Notes under the pieces: model-generated
Database searches by the model: none
Told to the model about the DNA's origin: nothing
Seen by the model: only the letters and a program-made list of their open reading frames with translations
DNA from: Chloroflexota bacterium
Lineage (GTDB): Bacteria > Chloroflexota > Dehalococcoidia > UBA3495
Assembly: GCA_022563275.1 (NCBI GenBank)
Contig: JADFNR010000056.1
Span: forward strand, 1-22,107
DNA: 22,107 nt
Direction: 5' to 3'
Part shown: positions 1 through 7,713 of the stretch, piece by piece
Numbering within the stretch: position 1 is the stretch's first letter
How the letters are laid out: every line of letters begins with the position of its first letter
Position numbers and translations under genes: made by a program

Positions 1-828
1 TATCTGCAGGGCGGCCATGACCCCGGCGGCGGGGCCGGAAAGGGCGGTGTGCACCGGCTGCCGGACGGCGGCGCCGGCCCCGATCATGCCGCCGTTGGAC
101 TTCATGATGGAGAAAGACGCATCGATGGCATTGGCGCGCAGAGAGCTTTCCAAGCTGCCGATGTAGCTGCTTACCAGGGGCATGACGTAGGCGTTCAACA
201 CGGTGGTGATGGTCCGTTCGTACTCGCGGAACACGGCCAACACCTCGGACGATATGGAGACCTGGGCGTTGGGGTATTCCTCCAAGATCAGTTCCCTGGC
301 CCGGTTCTCGTGGTCCGGGTTGGCGTAGGAATGGATGAAGGAAACGGCGATGGAGGTGATCTCGCCGGCCCGGAATTTGCGGGCGGCGGCGCGGACGGCT
401 TCCTCGTCCAGCGGCGCCAGCACCTCCCCCTTGAAATCCATCCTCTCCGGCACCTCGATGATGTCCCGTGGGCGGACCGGCCGGTCCGGTTTGACCCAGG
501 AGTTGGGGTTCACCAGCCGCGGCGTCCCGTGGCGGCCGATCTCCAGCACGAATTTGAAGCCGTCGGAGACCAGGAGCCCCACGGGCGAGCCTTTGCTCTC
601 GAGGATGGCGTTGGTGGCGATGGTGGTGCCATGGAAAACGTGCTTGACCTGGGACGCCTCGACCGAGTTGGCCGCCAGAATCTCACGGAGTCCGGTCAGA
701 AATCCAGTGCTGGGGTCCTCGGGCGTGGATGGGGTCTTGTGCACCCGTTGTTCGTTGGTGGCCAGGTTGCGAAGCACGATGTCGGTGAAGGTTCCACCCA
801 CGTCCACCGCAACCGAATAGTCGTCCAT
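1..828 (-). CDS. Hydantoinase/oxoprolinase family protein, N-terminal part (partial)
   Basis: The frame is open from the ATG at 828 down to the window edge, giving 276 residues with no stop; the rest of the gene (family members are usually near 650-700 aa) lies outside. The N-terminus reads MDDYSVAVDVGGTFTDIVL, the phosphate-binding DVGGTFTD signature of the hydantoinase A/oxoprolinase N-terminal domain. It is followed by HGTTIATNAILESKG (about residue 70) and, near residues 254-270, a KSNGGM...SGPAAGV stretch typical of the second, actin-like ATPase domain. Family members open cyclic imides such as hydantoins or 5-oxoproline with ATP, usually with a HyuB partner; that partner is not in the window. 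The Shine-Dalgarno is weak (AGGA about 12 nt upstream). A TAGAAT box at 869-874 on this strand could be the -10. It is divergent from the rhodanese gene. Substrate cannot be told. Confidence 0.9.
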   Translation of the reverse strand, partial: MDDYSVAVDVGGTFTDIVLRNLATNEQRVHKTPSTPEDPSTGFLTGLREILAANSVEASQVKHVFHGTTIATNAILESKGSPVGLLVSDGFKFVLEIGRHGTPRLVNPNSWVKPDRPVRPRDIIEVPERMDFKGEVLAPLDEEAVRAAARKFRAGEITSIAVSFIHSYANPDHENRARELILEEYPNAQVSISSEVLAVFREYERTITTVLNAYVMPLVSSYIGSLESSLRANAIDASFSIMKSNGGMIGAGAAVRQPVHTALSGPAAGVMAALQI

Positions 829-1145
829 GGTTATAAAAAATCCTGAAGGGATATGAGAGTGCGACGCCATTCTAGCAAACCCGCCAAACCCGCCCGAGGG
901 AATCGCGGTTGCACCGCCGTTGACAGCCATGACCCTCGTGACTACACTCCCGTCGAATGACATAACCGCTCAGGCTTGTTTGGTGGGAGGCTAAGAGGAT
1001 ACCCCCTGAAGCGATCTGAATGCCCGCAAGCCAGGACGGTGCGCCAGTCCAGATCCATTTTGCAGCGTCACGGCGAGAACGGCCTAGGCCGGATCACCGA
1101 AGTCCCGGATCATGCCCGGAACATGCAATGGAAAGGAAGGTATTA
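829..1145. other. Divergent intergenic control region
   Basis: This 317-base gap separates the hydantoinase (-) and rhodanese (+) genes. It holds a strong promoter-like pair at 920-948 for the + strand and a possible -10 (TAGAAT) at 869-874 for the - strand. The stretch 955-1145 would be a leader of about 190 nt. The reading frame upstream of 1146 is open back to 1020, but that extension has no Shine-Dalgarno and no rhodanese-like residues, so I treat it as untranslated. Within the leader, GATCTG (1013-1018) pairs with CAGATC (1050-1055), and GGACGG...CC-A-GTCC (1034-1050) forms a small hairpin with a TGCG loop. I do not recognise a known riboswitch. Confidence 0.6.
920..948 (+). promoter_or_regulatory. 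Sigma-70-like promoter of the rhodanese gene
   Basis: TTGACA at 920-925 and TACACT at 943-948 are separated by exactly 17 nt. This matches the -35 consensus fully and the -10 consensus at four of six positions, including the key first T, second A and last T. Transcription would start near 955. The same architecture recurs upstream of other genes in the window. Confidence 0.65.
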
Positions 1146-2726
1146 ATGGTTAATACGATTTCCGCCAAGGACCTAAGCACATTGTTGCAGGGAAAGTCCC
1201 GGTTCGGTCTCATCGACGTACGGGAAGCGGGCGAATACAACAGTTCGCACATCGCCGATTCGAGCTTGATCCCCCGCAGGGAACTGGAATTCAGGATGGA
1301 TGTCTCGGCGCCGGTAAAGGGCGAGCGACTAGTTATTTGCGACGATGACGGCCGACGGGCGGCCCTGGCCGCGGCCACCTTGGAGCATATGGGATTCAGC
1401 AACGTCTCAGTCCTGGACCGGGGCATCAACCAGTGGTCGACTGAAGGATATCCCACCGAGTGGGGCAGCAACGTGATCAGCAAGGACTTCGGAGAAAGGA
1501 TGGAGGTCGAGCACCACGTTCCTGAGATCGAGGCCACCGAACTGCACGAACGCATAGAGCGGGGCGACAAGCTGGTGATCCTGGACACCCGCACGCCCGA
1601 GGAGTACCAGCGTTTCTGCATACCCGGCGGGCGCAGCGTGCCCGGCGGAGAGCTGGCCCTGCGCGTCACCGACATCACCAAGGACCTGGACGAGGACACG
1701 ACGATCATTATCAACTGCGCCGGACGCACCCGCAGCGTCATCGGCACCCGGGTGCTGCAACGCATGGGTCTGACCAACATCTACGGCCTGAAGAATGGAA
1801 CGTCGGGATGGCTCTTGGCCGGCTACGAACTGGAGACCGGCGGCGACCGGCTGGACCTGCCGGAGCCGTCATCCCAGGGACTGGCCGCCGCCGAGGACTA
1901 TGCCGCACGGTTGGCCGAGGAAGACGGCGTGCGCTACCTGGATGTGGTGACCGTGCAGTCTATGTTGGACGAACGGGAACAGAGGACCTGCTATTTCGTG
2001 GATGTGCGCACGGCCGAAGAATATGCCGCGGGCCATATCCCGGGTTTCCGCTGGTTCCCCGGCGGACAGGTGGTCCAGCGGTCCGACGATGTCCTCGTGG
2101 TGAAGAATTGCCCGGTGATCTTCTGCTGTGACGGCAGGGCCCGGGCCACGTTCATCGCCTCTTGGTACCGGCAGTTCGGTTTTGAGGAGGTCTACGCCGT
2201 CGACGGCGGGACCACGGCCTGGGCCAGCAGCGGCCGCCCGTTGGAGACTGGCTCCGGTGGCGTATCGCCCACGGGTCTGGAAGAAGCCCGCGGCCAGGTC
2301 AAGCTGCTGTCGCCCCAGGAACTGGACGCGGACCGGCCTGCCTCGATCATATTCGTTGAGACCAGTTCGGATTTCTCCAACGGCCACGTCCCCGGCGCCC
2401 GTTGGGCGCCCCGAGGTTCTCTGGAACTGCAAATCTCGGATATCGCTCCCGACAAGGACGCTGCCATCGCAGTCACCTGCAACAACGGCCAGAACGCCGC
2501 CTTTGCCGGGGCGGCGCTCAAGGGATTGGGCTACCGGAACGTGTCGGTCTTGGAGGGCGGCATGGCCGCCTGGCGTCAGGCCGGGCTGGCGGTGGAACAG
2601 GGCCTGTCGGGTGTGATGCGCCCCCCGACGGACGTGGTGGTCTCGGGACCGGAGCGCAACTTCGCCGATATGATGCACTATCTCCGTTGGGAAACGGCCC
2701 TGGGGGAGAAATACGCCGTGGACTAG
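1146..2726 (+). CDS. Four-domain rhodanese-like sulfurtransferase
   Basis: The 526-residue protein consists of four rhodanese modules, roughly residues 5-105, 128-230, 265-368 and 388-485. Each keeps a cysteine at the active-site loop: C65 (CDDDGR), C191 (CAGRTR), C328 (CDGRAR) and C445 (CNNGQN). Each module also has a D/E-R/T-x-x-x-[EDF]-[YF] segment such as DVREAGEY, DTRTPEEY and DVRTAEEY. Rhodaneses move sulfane sulfur from thiosulfate or a persulfide to an acceptor through a Cys persulfide. The second loop is the most classical; the other three differ and may bind other donors or be regulatory. There is no signal peptide or membrane segment, so it is probably cytoplasmic. I chose the ATG at 1146 because AAGGAAGG sits about 6 nt upstream; ATGs at 1020 and 1128 in the same frame are less likely. 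The gene ends 34 nt from the convergent MFS gene with no evident terminator. The true donor and acceptor are unknown. Confidence 0.9.
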   Translation: MVNTISAKDLSTLLQGKSRFGLIDVREAGEYNSSHIADSSLIPRRELEFRMDVSAPVKGERLVICDDDGRRAALAAATLEHMGFSNVSVLDRGINQWSTEGYPTEWGSNVISKDFGERMEVEHHVPEIEATELHERIERGDKLVILDTRTPEEYQRFCIPGGRSVPGGELALRVTDITKDLDEDTTIIINCAGRTRSVIGTRVLQRMGLTNIYGLKNGTSGWLLAGYELETGGDRLDLPEPSSQGLAAAEDYAARLAEEDGVRYLDVVTVQSMLDEREQRTCYFVDVRTAEEYAAGHIPGFRWFPGGQVVQRSDDVLVVKNCPVIFCCDGRARATFIASWYRQFGFEEVYAVDGGTTAWASSGRPLETGSGGVSPTGLEEARGQVKLLSPQELDADRPASIIFVETSSDFSNGHVPGARWAPRGSLELQISDIAPDKDAAIAVTCNNGQNAAFAGAALKGLGYRNVSVLEGGMAAWRQAGLAVEQGLSGVMRPPTDVVVSGPERNFADMMHYLRWETALGEKYAVD

Positions 2727-2760
2727 CGGGACCGTTCGGATGACATGGGGCTGCGGTGCG

Positions 2761-4083
2761 CTAATGGGCCGCCGCCACACCGGCGCCGGGCAGCCGCTGT
2801 TCTTTGATGGAGAAAACGGCCCCCGTGGCCAAAAGCAAGAGCGCGATGTTGGACCAGATGGCGATGGCGTAGGTGCCCTGAGCGTCATAAAGCAGCCCTC
2901 CCAGATACGCGCCAAGGCCGGACCCCAGCGGCATCACGGCAAACATGGCGCCGTAGATGGTCCCCAACTGGGACAACCCGAAGCGGTCGGAGGTGTAGGC
3001 GGCGGTGATGGAGACCGTGGCGTTCCAAGAGAACCCCACCAGGATGATGCCCACCAGCAACGCGGGTATGCCCAGGGCAGGTATGTTCAGGAAGGGTATG
3101 CCCATGGACAGCAACACCAATATGAATCCCAAGGCACGCAGGTTATAGGAGAAGCTGAGCAGCTTGCGGCGGCCGTGCTGGTCCGACAGGTGCCCCAATA
3201 GCAACGCTCCGATGATGGCCGCCGCCCCGATGAGGCTGAAGGCCCCGGCGGCAACCATCGGTTGGTAGCCCAGGTCTTGAACGTAGGTGACGAAGTGAGC
3301 GTTCACGAAGCTCATGGAGTAGCCTCAAACGAAGTACCCCAAGGTGAGTCTGCGGAACAACGGGGTGCGCAGCGCTTCCCGGAATGTGGCGTCCCGGCCC
3401 AATAATTTCTCCAGGCCGGGCTCAGGTCCGGACCCAGCGGCGGGGCCGCGCCCCAGCCCTCCCCCACCTTTCAGCGCGCCAAAAGGTTCCAGACCGATGT
3501 CTTGGGGCCGGTTCTTGAGCAGCAAGAATCCACCGGGCAAGACCAGGAGCAGCAACAGCAGGGCCAGGAACCAATAGGCTTCCTTCCAGTCGAACAGCAC
3601 CAGGAATAAGGATGCGGCCGGCACCAGGATCATCGCACCGAACGAACCGGCGCCGCTGACCAGTCCCAGTGTCAGCCCCCTTCTGGTGTGGAACCAGCCG
3701 CTGACGATCTTGGTCAGGATGGGGCCGGTGCCCAGGGTGATCCCGATGCTCATGATGGCGAACAGGGCGTAAAGCTGGGCCAGGTTGTTGATGAAGGGGA
3801 TCAACAGCAGTATCGTCCCCATGACCATGACGCCGGAAAGGACGGCGGCCTTCGGACTGTACCGGTCGGACAGATAGCCCGCCAGCGGCCGCAGCAGCCC
3901 CGAGATCATGAAGGTCAGGGCGAAGGCCAGGGACAGCGAGGCCCGGCTCCAACCGAACTCCTCGGTCATGGGCCTCAGGAACACACCGAAGGAGAACTGG
4001 CCACCGGCCACCCCGAAGGACACCAGGACGCAGCCGGCCACGACGAACCATCCGTAATAGGGCTTCTCGCTAAACAATCTCAT
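2761..4083 (-). pseudogene. MFS transporter interrupted by one in-frame TGA
   Basis: Translation from the ATG at 4083 gives a 441-codon frame typical of a 12-helix major facilitator. The N-half carries the loop 2-3 motif GYLSDRYSPKA (about residues 69-79) and the C-half an equivalent GHLSDQHGRR. A single TGA at 3325-3327 (codon 253) interrupts it within the expected helix 7, between LTLGYFV and GYSMSFVNAHF. The frame is the same on both sides, so this is a nonsense codon, not a frameshift. Related monocarboxylate/oxalate-type MFS proteins usually have Cys-Gly at this place (as I recall the family), so TGA probably replaces TGC or TGT. A restart at the ATG at 3315 would give only a half transporter. 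The start lies 13 nt after the stop of the upstream hydrolase gene, so the two are probably cotranscribed. Most likely a pseudogene or base error; recoding is a remote alternative. Substrate unknown, possibly a small carboxylate. Confidence 0.8.
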
Positions 4084-4096
4084 ATCCGCCGCAGTA

Positions 4097-4822
4097 TTAC
4101 CTTTGTACCGGCGGACTGGCGAAGGACGCCGGCGACGGCTGGAAGAGCCAGACCTCAGTCTGGGACGGCAGGTCTTGGGGCGAGAACACGGCGCTGTCGC
4201 CGTCCAGGCGCTTGACCCTGGGTTGGGTGTCCAGCCAGCCCTCCGGAGGCTCCAACCCGGTGTCATCGGCCATCAATCCCGGTATCTGATAATGCATGGG
4301 AATCACGACTCTGGGTTCCAGACGCTGGATGAGAGAATCCACTTCTTGGTAGCTCAGAAGATGTTTGGAGTCGTCAACGGTCACCAGCAGCACGTCGATC
4401 TCTCCGATGGCACGGGCCACGTCCGCCGGCCAGTCGGCCCGGTTGTCGCCCAGGTGCAGGAAGCGGACGCCGCCCGTCTCCAGGCGGAACATGACGTTTG
4501 GGAAATCACGGAGCCGCGACGCCCCTGAGTGCAGGTCCAACACGCCCCGGACGCTCAGGTCCAGGTTGGCGAACTCCCCAGGCATCCGGATCAAAGAAGC
4601 CCCCTCTGGCAGGCGTTCGGCGGCGTCATGGTCGAAATGGGCGTGGGTGATCAGGCCCAGGTCACACTCCACGTCGGGAAACAGCCGGGTGAACCAATAA
4701 CGCTCGGATATGTTGCGGTAGGGGTCGGCCAACACCCTGAGGCCGGCCTCCGTCCGCCATTGAAAGGCGCAGTGGCCGTAATAGGTCAGCGTGAGCGGGC
4801 CGTCAGGACGGTCGGTGGACAT
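4097..4822 (-). CDS. MBL-fold metallohydrolase, UlaG-like
   Basis: The 241-residue protein starts MSTDRPDGPLTLTYYGHCAF and carries the metallo-beta-lactamase metal motif HAHFDH at residues 60-65, a later LHLGDN segment and a C-terminal MHYQIPG. This pattern fits the UlaG/UPF0173-like branch, whose members hydrolyse lactones or phosphodiesters; the substrate here cannot be deduced. I chose the ATG at 4822, which has GAGG about 6 nt upstream (AGAGGATCAA), over the longer frame starting at 4912, whose extra 30 residues look non-coding. A TAGAAT box at 4872-4877 on this strand could be the -10. The MFS gene follows 13 nt after the stop, suggesting that a compound imported by the transporter may be hydrolysed by this enzyme (inference). 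Confidence 0.87.
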   Translation of the reverse strand: MSTDRPDGPLTLTYYGHCAFQWRTEAGLRVLADPYRNISERYWFTRLFPDVECDLGLITHAHFDHDAAERLPEGASLIRMPGEFANLDLSVRGVLDLHSGASRLRDFPNVMFRLETGGVRFLHLGDNRADWPADVARAIGEIDVLLVTVDDSKHLLSYQEVDSLIQRLEPRVVIPMHYQIPGLMADDTGLEPPEGWLDTQPRVKRLDGDSAVFSPQDLPSQTEVWLFQPSPASFASPPVQR

Positions 4823-4949
4823 TTGATCCTCTGGTGATCCTCGGGAAATTTTCGGGTGCGGGCCGACTGTCATTCTAGCGGAGGCGGCGGTATCCTGCCA
4901 TTGGCTTACCATTTTGTGGCGGGTGTCAGTGTCCTTGTATTTGGTAAGA

Positions 4950-4972
4950 TATATTATCGTGTCGGTAATATA
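4950..4972. promoter_or_regulatory. Palindromic operator-like site in the divergent gap
   Basis: TATATTA (4950-4956) and TAATATA (4966-4972) form a perfect 7-bp inverted repeat with a 9-nt spacer. It lies in an AT-rich patch 18 nt before the DUF2851 start and upstream of the divergent hydrolase-MFS unit. The second arm includes TAATAT, which could serve as a -10 box with TTGGTA at 4941-4946 as a poor -35 (19-nt spacing). A dimeric regulator could bind here; no regulator gene is adjacent. Confidence 0.4.
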
Positions 4973-4990
4973 GCTAGAGATTCAAGAACG

Positions 4991-6304
4991 ATGATTGCTT
5001 ACCCGGCAGGGCCGATTTCGCCGCCACGGCGCGCAGTGGCCGAAGATGGGAAAAAGAAGATCCCCGAGCGGTTGTTGGCCAAGTTCTGGAAGGAACGGGC
5101 GGCCCGGCAGACGGGCCTGCGCACCGAAGCCGGCAAGCGGGTAAGGGTGGTCTATCCGGGCCGGTCCGGCGTCACCGCCGGCCCGGACTTCCGGGACGCC
5201 CTGCTGGAAGTGGAAGGCGTCGGATTCGTCCGGGGCGACGTGGAACTGCACATACGGCAACGGGACTGGGACTCCCATGGGCACGGCGGAGACCCCAACT
5301 ATAACGGCGTGGTGATCCACGGGGCGCTGGAGGTGCACTCGGAGGAGACCCGGCTGCAGAGCGGGTCCGTGGCCCCGGTGGTCGATCTGAGTGCGCTGCT
5401 GACAGAGGTTACAACGGAAGGCCCGATAGAAGGCCGGGACGGGGAACCCCTGTTCGACCTCTGGCAGGTCCTGTCCCGCAGGGGCTTTCCCAGGCCGGAA
5501 ACATTGGGCGAGGCCGAGATGGCCTTGGACCGGGCCGGCGACCAGCGGTTTAAATCCAAGGCCCGCTGGCTCTTGACGTGTATCCAGGCTGATGGGCCCG
5601 ACCAGGCGTTGTACCAGGCCCTGATGGAGGGGCTGGGCTACGGCAGCAACCGCCGGCCCTTCTTCGAGCTGGCGACGCGGGCCCCGTACGGGGCACTGGC
5701 AAAGGCCGCCTTGCGGCTTCCTCCGGGGGAGCGGCTTTCGGCCATCGCTGGTTGGCTGAGCGCCCGTTCGGGCCTGAACGCTTCTGGTCCGGAATGCCCC
5801 TCCGGCCGCGCCGGAAGACCGGGGCCCAAGGGCTTCGGCCCGGCCATGGACCACGGGGAGTGGCGGCTTTTTCGGGTCCGGCCCGCCAATCATCCCCGGC
5901 GGCGGATCATGGGCGCGGCCATGCTTCTGGACCGGTTTCTGGAGCCGGGCCTGGCGGCGGGGCTGCGTGAAGTGGTCGAGAAACGCAGCCCATCCGAACT
6001 GACCGGGTCGCTCCGCGCCCGCGCCGAGACCGGCCCGGCCTATGTGGGACGGGGGCGGGCGATGGACCTGGCGGTAAACGCGGTACTGCCCTTCATGCAT
6101 GCTTGGGATGAGTCTCAATCCCGTCTTGGGACGCCGGGGGCCGAAGAAGTCATTTACCGGGAACTTCCGAAGCTGGCGGAAAACGAGATAACCCGGGAGA
6201 TGACCGTCCAACTGCTGCCGGTGGAATGGCGCGGCGCCGTCGCCAATGCCCGGCGCCAGCAGGGGTTGCTGCATCTGTCTGATCTGTTGAAAGGGGCCTA
6301 TTAA
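4991..6304 (+). CDS. DUF2851 family protein
   Basis: The 437-residue protein matches the DUF2851 pattern as I know it: an N-terminal segment PERLLAKFWKE, then GPDFRDALLEVEGVGFVRGDVELHIR followed by DWDSHGHGGDPNYNGVVIHGALEVH near residues 85-125, and a C-terminal RPANHPRRRI motif. The GDVELH...W..H.H..D..YN.V..H core looks like a metal-binding or nuclease-like site, but no function is established for this family to my knowledge. I start it at the ATG at 4991 because the upstream extension of the frame (from 4856) overlaps the promoter region of the divergent gene. The Shine-Dalgarno is weak. The TAA stop lies two bases before a strong terminator stem. Alternative internal starts are possible. 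Confidence 0.85.
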   Translation: MIAYPAGPISPPRRAVAEDGKKKIPERLLAKFWKERAARQTGLRTEAGKRVRVVYPGRSGVTAGPDFRDALLEVEGVGFVRGDVELHIRQRDWDSHGHGGDPNYNGVVIHGALEVHSEETRLQSGSVAPVVDLSALLTEVTTEGPIEGRDGEPLFDLWQVLSRRGFPRPETLGEAEMALDRAGDQRFKSKARWLLTCIQADGPDQALYQALMEGLGYGSNRRPFFELATRAPYGALAKAALRLPPGERLSAIAGWLSARSGLNASGPECPSGRAGRPGPKGFGPAMDHGEWRLFRVRPANHPRRRIMGAAMLLDRFLEPGLAAGLREVVEKRSPSELTGSLRARAETGPAYVGRGRAMDLAVNAVLPFMHAWDESQSRLGTPGAEEVIYRELPKLAENEITREMTVQLLPVEWRGAVANARRQQGLLHLSDLLKGAY

Positions 6305-6335
6305 AAGGGGTCTCGCCGACTGGCGAGACCCCTTT
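6303..6335. terminator. Bidirectional intrinsic terminator
   Basis: GGGGTCTCGCC (6307-6317) pairs perfectly over 11 bp with GGCGAGACCCC (6322-6332) around a GACT loop. It is flanked by AAAA on the left and TTT on the right, so it gives a hairpin plus U-tract in both directions. It serves the DUF2851 gene (+) and the cupin genes (-), which converge here. Confidence 0.88.
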
Positions 6336-6355
6336 GGTCTTCGTTCGGTGGAAGG

Positions 6356-6700
6356 TTAGCTGGGGTCGGCCAGGGGGACGGCCAGGGAGGCCCGGGGGGT
6401 GTCGCCCAGGCTGCGGGCGATGTGACCGTGGCCTTCCAGGTCCTCGGCCACCAGGATGTCTCCCGGTTCCATCTGGACCTTGCTCCCATCGGCGCACTCG
6501 AACTCGGCCGTGCCCGACAGGTTGACCACGTATTGCCGCCGGGGGGCGTTGTGATAGTCGGAGAACGACGGGGACGGGCGCAGGCCCAGGGTGATGTCGC
6601 CGGCGCCCACGCGGTTGACGATCTTGGTCATCTCTTCGGGGGTGACATCCTCGAAATGGGACTCGCCGTCGTCTCCGGAAAATACTCGTATGATTTTCAT
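6356..6700 (-). CDS. Small cupin-domain protein, copy A
   Basis: This 114-residue single-domain cupin is the last of three tandem paralogues. Its core reads FSDYHNAPRRQYVV...ADGSK...PGDILVAEDLEGHGH, with cupin motif 1 reduced to one His (about H50) followed by Gln (about Q56), and motif 2 carrying GHGH. These residues could hold a single metal ion. A good Shine-Dalgarno (GAAGGAG) precedes the ATG. By hand alignment it is about 70 percent identical to copy B, and both start with a near-identical stretch (SGDDGESHFEDVTPEEM). It ends close to the bidirectional terminator. Function is unknown; families of this type have been seen in many soil and marine bacteria, possibly sensing or modifying a small acid. 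Confidence 0.85.
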   Translation of the reverse strand: MKIIRVFSGDDGESHFEDVTPEEMTKIVNRVGAGDITLGLRPSPSFSDYHNAPRRQYVVNLSGTAEFECADGSKVQMEPGDILVAEDLEGHGHIARSLGDTPRASLAVPLADPS

Positions 6701-6789
6701 GCCTGACTCCTTCGCTAGAAATTTATCGAATCGTTGTGCTTGGAATTCAGGTTGATTGCCGCAAAATGCCGCAAGGCGATAGGTCCGGC

Positions 6790-7131
6790 TTAGCCGGCGG
6801 CCAGGGGCACGGCCAGGATATAGCGTTGGCCTTCGCCCAGCCCTCGGGCGATATGGCCGTGGCCGGTCAGGTCCTCGGCCACCAGGATGTCTCCGGGGCC
6901 CAATCGCCGTTTTGAGCCGTCGGCGGTCTCGTACTCCCCTGTTCCCTGCAGGTGCAACACATACTGCCGCCGGGGGGCGGTGTGGAAGTCGGAGAAAGAC
7001 GGGGACTGGCGGGCGTTCAGTTGGATATCTCCCTCGCCCAGCCGCTTGGCGATGGACACCATCTCCTCGGGGGTGACATCTTCGAAATGGGACTCGCCGT
7101 CGTCTCCCGAATATACTCGAACGATCTGCAT
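6790..7131 (-). CDS. Small cupin-domain protein, copy B
   Basis: This 113-residue cupin is the middle paralogue. It keeps the same segments as copy A: SGDDGESHFEDVTPEEM at the start, FSDFHTAPRRQYVLHL, ADGSK, PGDILVAEDL and GHGHIAR. The DNA around its start (7075-7131) closely matches the start of copy A (6644-6700), which indicates a fairly recent tandem duplication. AGAAGG lies about 9 nt upstream of the ATG. The 89-nt gap to copy A holds no gene. As a single cupin domain it would be expected to dimerise through beta-strand exchange, as cupins commonly do. No substrate can be assigned. Confidence 0.85.
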   Translation of the reverse strand: MQIVRVYSGDDGESHFEDVTPEEMVSIAKRLGEGDIQLNARQSPSFSDFHTAPRRQYVLHLQGTGEYETADGSKRRLGPGDILVAEDLTGHGHIARGLGEGQRYILAVPLAAG

Positions 7132-7234
7132 TTCAAGAACCTTCTTTTTGATTTGGTTGATATTCCGCGCCCTGAGTTTCCGTGCCCGGAATGACGGCTG
7201 ATCACCGGCATACGCCGAAGGCGCGAGCCTTGGC

Positions 7235-7573
7235 TCAGTCCGCCAGGGGTATGGTGCAGGTGATACCGGGGACCGTTCCCGCGGTAAGGGTGGTGTGGCC
7301 CTGGCCGGTGGTGTCCTCCACCAAGCGGGCGTCGCCGGGGCCGAACAGGTGTTTGGAACCGTCGCCCAGGCCGATCTCGATCTGTCCGGAGATGCAGATC
7401 ACGTACTGGCGGCGCGGGGCCGGGTGCCAGTCGATGAAGCGGCCGGGCTCATTCTCCCGGAAGGTTATGGTTGTTGCCTTGACTGCCTCGGCCAGTTCAG
7501 GGTGGGAGGCCAAGCTGGTTTCCTCGATGTGGGTCTGGCCGTCGTCGCCGGTGTACATTCGGTAGATGCCCAT
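7235..7573 (-). CDS. Small cupin-domain protein, copy C
   Basis: This 112-residue cupin is the first and most diverged of the three paralogues. It shares the plan of the others but has its own details: YTGDDGQTHIEE at the start, RFIDWHPAPRRQYVICISG in motif 1, and GDGSKHLFGPGD...EDTTGQGH in motif 2, where GQGH replaces GHGH. The DWHPAPRRQYV form is the commoner one in the wider family as I remember it, so this may be the ancestral copy and A/B a later pair (inference). A GGAG precedes the ATG at 7573. It lies 140 nt downstream of the DUF429 gene on the same strand. Confidence 0.85.
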   Translation of the reverse strand: MGIYRMYTGDDGQTHIEETSLASHPELAEAVKATTITFRENEPGRFIDWHPAPRRQYVICISGQIEIGLGDGSKHLFGPGDARLVEDTTGQGHTTLTAGTVPGITCTIPLAD

Positions 7574-7713
7574 GTCTTGTCTCCGTTTTGTGGAATCGAA
7601 TCATTCGGTCAGGGGTATCGCTGAGGTGACGCCGGGATCGGCGGGCCGCCCGGTGTCCGGCATCGGCACACACTCTAATACCTGGGGCGGGTTTGGGCAA
7701 CATCCGGCTGGAC

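Noticed and set aside
1020..1145. N-terminal extension of the rhodanese frame
   Set aside because: No ribosome-binding site and no rhodanese-like residues; the start at 1146 has AAGGAAGG.
1869..2915. 348-codon open frame antisense to the rhodanese gene and the MFS 3' end
   Set aside because: It runs across two well-supported genes and has no recognisable domain.
3325..3327. General recoding of TGA as Trp or Gly
   Set aside because: All other genes in the window end or read normally under the standard code, some ending in TGA (for example the oxaloacetate decarboxylase-like gene), so a code change is not supported.
4982..6274. 430-codon open frame antisense to the DUF2851 gene
   Set aside because: It is a shadow from GC-rich codon use; the protein is rich in Pro, Gly and Arg and matches no family pattern.
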